Below are positions 24,295-28,216 of a DNA stretch of 28,216 nucleotides, piece after piece. Position numbers and translations under genes: made by a program. Positions within the stretch are counted from its first letter, which is position 1; every line of letters starts with the position of its first letter. Location: positions 1 through 28,216 of the forward strand of contig JAQUXD010000007.1 of NCBI GenBank assembly GCA_028692535.1. Reading direction: 5' to 3'. Under the pieces are notes generated by a model. That model saw only the letters and a list, made by a program, of their open reading frames with translations, did no database searches and was not told the DNA's origin. The stretch is from Eubacteriales bacterium. Lineage in GTDB: Bacteria; Bacillota; Clostridia; Peptostreptococcales; Anaerovoracaceae.

Positions 24295-25388
24295 TGGGCG
24301 CGTCCTTTGGAGGTCTTTCGCTTGCGATAGGCTTCTGTTGCAGCCTCATCCTCTTGGAGACAGCCATCCTGATCCAGAGTGCCGACCCAATACCGTCCTC
24401 CGGGCAAAGCACTCATACAAGGATCCTTTTCACGCTCTTGCGCCGGCATCACCGCCTTCATGGCGGCGATCGCCACCTCCAGCTGATCCAGGGTAGGCTC
24501 CTTTGTCGTCAGCTTTTGCAGTGCGATCCCCGGCATGCTAAGCGCTTTGACCAGCCGGCCGTCATGTCGTCCGGTGAACTGCAGGAGCTCATAAGAAAGA
24601 CCGGCGATCAGCGGGATCAGCAAAAGGCGGGACAGAATCCTTGCCGCCAGCCCCGGCCAGCCCAGCAGGGAAAAAATAAGCAGGCTGAGCACCATCACGA
24701 ACATTAAAAAGCTGGTCCCGCAGCGTGGGTGCAGCGTGTAGAACGTCTGGGCGTTTTCGGGTGTAAGATCCAAATGGCTCTCATAGCAGTGGATGGTCTT
24801 GTGTTCGGCGCCGTGGTACTGAAAGACTTTTTTAATGTCCTCCATGCCCGATATGAGCTTGACATAAAGGACGAACATGGCGATCCGCACAGCGCCTTCC
24901 ATGAAATTCAGGGCGATTTCGTTGTGGATCCCTCCCCAGGACTTGGCCCCGTTGATCAGCCAGGTGGGCAGGATGATAAAGACACCCACGGTCATAAGGA
25001 TGGCCAGGGCGACAGAAAAATAAAGCATCACGTTTAAAGCTCCTTTTTCGCCCAGATGCTTTTCCAGCCAGATCGTCGTTTTGTCTTTTTCGTACAGCGG
25101 CTTCCCTTCCGCATCGGTAAACTCTTCCAGAATCTCGGCGGAATACAGCAAGATGCCGGTCCCCTGGATCAAGGAAGCCATAAATACCACGATACCGCGC
25201 AGCACCGGGATTTTTTTCCATACCCCGGGGGCTTTCAAGGGCTCCACGCTCAGGTGGATCGCTCCGGAAGGCTTTCGGATGGCGATGGACAGCTGCTCCG
25301 GCCCTTTCATCATCAAGCCTTCCAATATGGCTTGCCCGCCGATTTTCGTGGGACAGGCGTTTCTAACAAATATTTTTTTCAGGTCCAT
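24291..25388 (-). CDS. DUF1385 family membrane protein (YqhQ-like)
   Basis: Membrane protein of a family widespread in Firmicutes and regularly found between rho/rpmE and prmC; its biochemical role is not established. The N-terminus carries the family opening IGGQAILEGLMMKGP. Segments ALNVMLYFSVALAILMTVGV and the pair around FLMFVMVLSLLIFSLLGWPG are membrane-embedded. YHGAEHKTIHCYE (about residues 195-207) and LHPRCGTSFL are conserved polar motifs that look like a metal or catalytic site. The length is 365 residues, including a C-terminal tail after QKLTTKEP. The start overlaps the rho stop by one base (TAATG). Confidence 0.92.
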   Translation of the reverse strand: MDLKKIFVRNACPTKIGGQAILEGLMMKGPEQLSIAIRKPSGAIHLSVEPLKAPGVWKKIPVLRGIVVFMASLIQGTGILLYSAEILEEFTDAEGKPLYEKDKTTIWLEKHLGEKGALNVMLYFSVALAILMTVGVFIILPTWLINGAKSWGGIHNEIALNFMEGAVRIAMFVLYVKLISGMEDIKKVFQYHGAEHKTIHCYESHLDLTPENAQTFYTLHPRCGTSFLMFVMVLSLLIFSLLGWPGLAARILSRLLLIPLIAGLSYELLQFTGRHDGRLVKALSMPGIALQKLTTKEPTLDQLEVAIAAMKAVMPAQEREKDPCMSALPGGRYWVGTLDQDGCLQEDEAATEAYRKRKTSKGRAQ

Positions 25389-26833
25389 TAAACAAGCCTC
25401 AGTTTCTTGAATATCTGGATAAAATCCTCGTTGCTTCTGGTATGGACCAGTTCATCGATGATCCGCTCTGTGGCCTCCTGCGCCCCAAGATCTCCCATGG
25501 CCCGGCGCATGAGCCAGATGGCTTCCAGCTCTTCCTGGCGCATCAGCAGGTCTTCTCTGCGCGTTCCGGATTTGTTCAGGTTGATTGCGGGAAAGATCCT
25601 TTTTTCGGAAAGTTTACGATCCAGATGGAGTTCCATGTTGCCCGTACCCTTGAATTCTTCGAAGATGACATCATCCATGCGACTGCCGGTCTCAACCAAT
25701 GCAGTGGCCAAAATGGTGATGCTTCCGCCTTCTTCCAAATTTCGAGCGGCGCCGAAAAACTTCTTGGGCTTGTGCAGGGCCGCCGGATCCAGACCGCCGG
25801 ACAGAGTACGGCCCGAAGACGGCTCCACAAGATTATACGCCCGCGCCAGGCGGGTGATGCTGTCCAGCAGTATAATCACGTGTTTCCCGTGCTCCACAAG
25901 ACGCTGAGCTCTGGCCAGAACCATCTCCGCCACCTTGACATGGTGGGAGGGTTGCTCGTCGAAAGTGGAATAGATGACCTCGCCGTTGATCGAGCGCTGC
26001 ATGTCCGTTACCTCTTCGGGTCGCTCATCGATGAGAAGCACGATAAGCTCGGCGTTTACTTTCTGACGTTCGATGCTCTTGGCGATTTGTTTGAGCAGCG
26101 TGGTTTTTCCTGCTTTGGGCGGAGCAACGATCATGCCTCGCTGGCCCATGCCGATAGGCGCCACTAGGTCAATCAGACGCATGGAGAGCTCACGGCTTCC
26201 CTTTTCCAAAGGGATACGCCGATTGGGGAACACCGGTGTCAGGTCTGAAAAATCAGGACGCTTGCGTGCGAAACCCGGATCATCTCCGTTGACAGTCTTC
26301 ACGAATAGCAGGGCGCCGAAGCGTTCTCCTTCGTTGGGCTGCCGCGCGATGCCGCAGAGCTTGTCTCCGGTCTTTAAATTGAACCGTCGGATCTGGGTCG
26401 GCGACACGTAGACATCTTCGTCGGAAGTAAGGAAATTATTGAACCGCAGAAAACCGAAGCCGCCGTCGGCGATATCCAGAATGCCGGTCTTTAAAGTCCG
26501 TCCATCCTTTAAAGGCTCTTCCTCACGACAGTTATCCGCAGGCTCGGCCGGCTCGTCGTCCTCGACGTCCCGAGGCGCAGCCTCGGGCTCCGGACGCCAT
26601 TCGTACACCTTTTTCCCGCCGTTCTTGCCGGCGTTCGGGCCGGCCGCCTCCGGCTTTCCGGACGCTTCATCCGCTTCGTTTTTCTTGTTTTGCGCCGCAG
26701 CTTCCAGATGCATGTTTATCAGGAGGTCCAGGATCTCCTTTTTTTTCATCTTCTCTGTATCGGCTACGCCCAGTGCGCCGGCGATCTCCCGCAATTCAGC
26801 CACTTTTTTGTCTTTTAATATCTCCAGTTCCAT
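25388..26833 (-). CDS. rho: Transcription termination factor Rho
   Basis: Hexameric RNA helicase that ends transcription. Domains in order are Rho_N helical domain (1-45, LKDKKVAELREIAGALGV), a charged Ala/Glu/Pro-rich linker (47-108), and a cold-shock-like RNA-binding domain (about 115-185, including DGGFGFLR and DEDVYVSPTQIRRF). The ATPase follows with Walker A APPKAGKTT (237-245), Walker B VIILLDS (319-325), and the Q-loop/R-loop region LSGGLDPAAL through GTGNMELHLDRKL. The length is 481 residues, longer than E. coli Rho (419) because of the linker, as in many Gram-positives. AAAGGA lies 4 bases before the ATG. It follows the SLH gene by 29 bases and is coupled to DUF1385. Confidence 0.97.
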   Translation of the reverse strand: MELEILKDKKVAELREIAGALGVADTEKMKKKEILDLLINMHLEAAAQNKKNEADEASGKPEAAGPNAGKNGGKKVYEWRPEPEAAPRDVEDDEPAEPADNCREEEPLKDGRTLKTGILDIADGGFGFLRFNNFLTSDEDVYVSPTQIRRFNLKTGDKLCGIARQPNEGERFGALLFVKTVNGDDPGFARKRPDFSDLTPVFPNRRIPLEKGSRELSMRLIDLVAPIGMGQRGMIVAPPKAGKTTLLKQIAKSIERQKVNAELIVLLIDERPEEVTDMQRSINGEVIYSTFDEQPSHHVKVAEMVLARAQRLVEHGKHVIILLDSITRLARAYNLVEPSSGRTLSGGLDPAALHKPKKFFGAARNLEEGGSITILATALVETGSRMDDVIFEEFKGTGNMELHLDRKLSEKRIFPAINLNKSGTRREDLLMRQEELEAIWLMRRAMGDLGAQEATERIIDELVHTRSNEDFIQIFKKLRLV

Positions 26834-26862
26834 AAAATCCTTTCGTCAAGAGCTCCGGGCTC

Positions 26863-27999
26863 CTACTTGATCTCCAGCACGTAGGCGCCGTCGGCAATCA
26901 GGGAAACATCGATTCCCCGCCGGATCGTCACATCGGCCAGCGTTTCGTCATCATAGCAATACCGGATCAGCATTCCGTCTTCCGTAGAAAGCGTCAACAC
27001 TCCGTAGTCGTCTTCCGAGGAAAGACTTTCGATCCAACCCTTCTGGACCCGTACGCCGGTATCGATCAGGACCTGTCTGCCGGCGCCCATAAGACAAGAG
27101 ATCGATACGAATTTATTTTCCAGCGCAGCCAGATCCGAAGCAGAAACCTCCCGACCATCCATCAAAACGGTCGCATCGGGTGACAGCCGGACACTCTGGA
27201 TGCTGCCGTCTGCCGTTTGCAGCTGAAGACGACGGCTGCTCGCCTGCACACTCTTTACGGTGCCACTGTGAAGGATCAGGCTGTCCTGCAGCTTTCTCGC
27301 CGCCTGAGGAGTCTGAGCCATGCGCTCCGCATCCTCCAGCAACCGGGTACATACTGCAGCGAACTCCACCCTGCGGATCCCGTCCAGGGGATTCAAATTG
27401 CCCTTGTTGTCCCCGGTCATGATTTGATTGCGGTACAGCGCATCCGTATAGACAAAGGCCTCATCGGAAATCTTTGCGCCGTCCGCATAAGGCAGTGCGG
27501 CAACCGATGCCGTCTCGTAATTCATAGCCTTGGCCGCCCATGTTGCAATCAGTTGGCGGGGAGCCAACGTTGCGGCGCCGGCATTCAGAAAATCTCCGGC
27601 CGTCACGTATTCATACCGAAAGCCGTAAGCTGCATATAAGCGGGCCCACTCGGCGACTCCGGCAGCGTTCAGCTGTTGGGCGAAGGATCCGGCGAGGTCT
27701 GTCTCCTCCTGCAGAAGACCGGCGCTCTGGAGTGTCCGGTAGATCATCGCCAGAGACTCCTGTTTGCTCACCGGGTTTTCCGGATCAAAACGGAAAACGC
27801 CATCCTCTTGAGTTGGATATCCGTTGATGATCCCTGCTTCGGCAGCGGTCAGGATATAGGGCGCGCCCCAATAGGCTTCTTCCACATCCAGAAATCCCGT
27901 CTGGGCAAAAGCCGACAGAGACATGGACAGTGTCAATACGACAGCGACCCACATCCTCCTTTGGGGACGACCCAAAGTTGCGTTATGTTTTTTCTTCAT
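26863..27999 (-). CDS. Secreted S-layer-homology (SLH) domain protein
   Basis: Exported protein likely anchored to the cell wall by SLH domains. The signal peptide is visible: basic MKKKHNATLGRPQRR, then a hydrophobic core and an AFA cleavage site near residue 32. SLH repeat 1 covers about 35-90 (YILTAAEAGIINGYP, then FDPENPVSKQESLAMIYR). Further SLH-like stretches run to about 210 (QIMTGDNKGNLNPLDGIRRV). Residues 215-378 form a strand-rich region with two similar segments (SGTVKSVQASSRRLQLQ and WIESLSSEDDYGVLTLS), as in other clostridial SLH proteins of unknown role. The start is the ATG of MKKKH, although only a weak AGG precedes it; an upstream TTG five codons earlier is less likely. It is first in the transcript leading into rho. 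Confidence 0.86.
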   Translation of the reverse strand: MKKKHNATLGRPQRRMWVAVVLTLSMSLSAFAQTGFLDVEEAYWGAPYILTAAEAGIINGYPTQEDGVFRFDPENPVSKQESLAMIYRTLQSAGLLQEETDLAGSFAQQLNAAGVAEWARLYAAYGFRYEYVTAGDFLNAGAATLAPRQLIATWAAKAMNYETASVAALPYADGAKISDEAFVYTDALYRNQIMTGDNKGNLNPLDGIRRVEFAAVCTRLLEDAERMAQTPQAARKLQDSLILHSGTVKSVQASSRRLQLQTADGSIQSVRLSPDATVLMDGREVSASDLAALENKFVSISCLMGAGRQVLIDTGVRVQKGWIESLSSEDDYGVLTLSTEDGMLIRYCYDDETLADVTIRRGIDVSLIADGAYVLEIK

Positions 28000-28053
28000 G
28001 TATTGTACCTGCAAATAAGGGGAATTGAACGGCAGAACACCGCCCGCATGAGT

Positions 28054-28082
28054 ATTTTATAACGTTCTCTCAAAAAAAGCAA
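28054..28082 (-). promoter_or_regulatory. Candidate promoter of the SLH-rho-DUF1385-prmC transcript
   Basis: TTGCTT (28077-28082), a 17-base spacer and TAAAAT (28054-28059) are read on the minus strand. The -35 box overlaps the T-run of the terminator of the upstream livF gene. The predicted leader is about 48 bases. Confidence 0.5.
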
Positions 28083-28104
28083 GAGGCGGGCGCTGCAGCG
28101 CCCG
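28072..28104 (-). terminator. Terminator after livF
   Basis: An 18-bp perfect palindrome CGGGCGCTGCAGCGCCCG (28087-28104) lies 5 bases after the livF stop. On the minus strand it is followed by CCTCTTGC and then T7. The T-run is offset by 8 bases from the stem, so efficiency may be moderate. Confidence 0.7.
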
Positions 28105-28109
28105 TCGTA

Positions 28110-28216
28110 TTAAGCTCCCAGATACGCCTTTTTGACTCGGGGATCGTTGAGCAGTTCTTCCGCATCGCCTTCCATGGCGATGCGCCCGGTCTCCAGCACA
28201 TAGGCTCGATCTGCGA
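28110..28216 (-). CDS. livF: Branched-chain amino acid ABC transporter ATPase LivF, C-terminal end only
   Basis: The last 35 codons of an ATPase; the remainder lies beyond the window. The visible peptide ADRAYVLETGRIAMEGDA, followed shortly by LLNDPRVKKAYLGA, matches the conserved C-terminal end of LivF: the ADRAYVLETG strand after the switch region and the terminal KAYLG. LivF hydrolyses ATP for import of leucine, isoleucine and valine or related amino acids. Being last in its operon is usual for livF. The presence of such an importer near the dehydrogenase/oxidoreductase operon fits amino-acid fermentation but is not proof of a link. Confidence 0.82.
   Translation of the reverse strand, partial: ADRAYVLETGRIAMEGDAEELLNDPRVKKAYLGA

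Overview
The window looks like a chromosomal piece of an anaerobic, amino-acid- and peptide-fermenting Gram-positive of the Firmicutes (class Clostridia), with GC in the mid-50s percent by eye. The clues are AAGGAGG-type ribosome sites before most genes, the housekeeping run rho - DUF1385 - prmC - rpmE, an S-layer-homology protein, a lipoprotein-anchored peptide importer, and a ferredoxin-linked 2-oxoacid oxidoreductase with an ADP-forming acyl-CoA synthetase. No tRNA, rRNA, CRISPR array or insertion sequence was seen. Species assignment is not possible from this alone.

Layout. 1-1.2 kb: 3' part of a BCCT transporter gene (+), ending at a bidirectional terminator. 1.2-9.1 kb: a minus-strand operon read as S66 LD-carboxypeptidase, peptide-binding lipoprotein, two permeases, two ATPases, M20 peptidase; its promoter at about 9.1 kb carries a perfect 15-bp-arm palindrome. 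9.2-11.9 kb: a minus-strand pair, M20D amidohydrolase then YfcC-type carrier. 11.9-13.2 kb: two plus-strand genes, a small membrane protein (possibly leaderless) and an IclR-family regulator whose promoter holds a palindrome with the same GAACA-N3-TGTTC core. 13.3-19.2 kb: a minus-strand operon read as amino-acid dehydrogenase, 2-oxoacid:ferredoxin oxidoreductase (delta, alpha, beta, gamma), ADP-forming acyl-CoA synthetase. 19.2-20.7 kb: an accessory patch with 2.7 copies of a 114-bp tandem repeat and an AT-richer orphan gene with a PD-(D/E)XK-like C-terminus. 20.7-23.0 kb: an unrecognised 395-residue protein and an M29 aminopeptidase. 23.0-28.0 kb: SLH protein, rho, DUF1385, prmC, rpmE. 28.1 kb to the end: the C-terminus of a LivF-type ATPase.

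How the parts may work together. Peptides, possibly including cell-wall peptides, are imported by the Opp system and cut by the S66, M20 and M29 peptidases. Free amino acids are deaminated by the dehydrogenase, oxidatively decarboxylated to acyl-CoA with reduction of ferredoxin, and the thioester is cashed in as ATP by the ADP-forming synthetase. That is a complete oxidative amino-acid fermentation route in one operon, in reaction order. The dehydrogenase appears to lack the residues that hold the side-chain carboxylate of glutamate, so a neutral amino acid is a plausible substrate. The shared palindrome suggests that the IclR-type regulator controls itself and the peptidase/importer operon. 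The clearest unexplained items are the 114-bp repeats, the orphan nuclease-like gene and the 395-residue protein.
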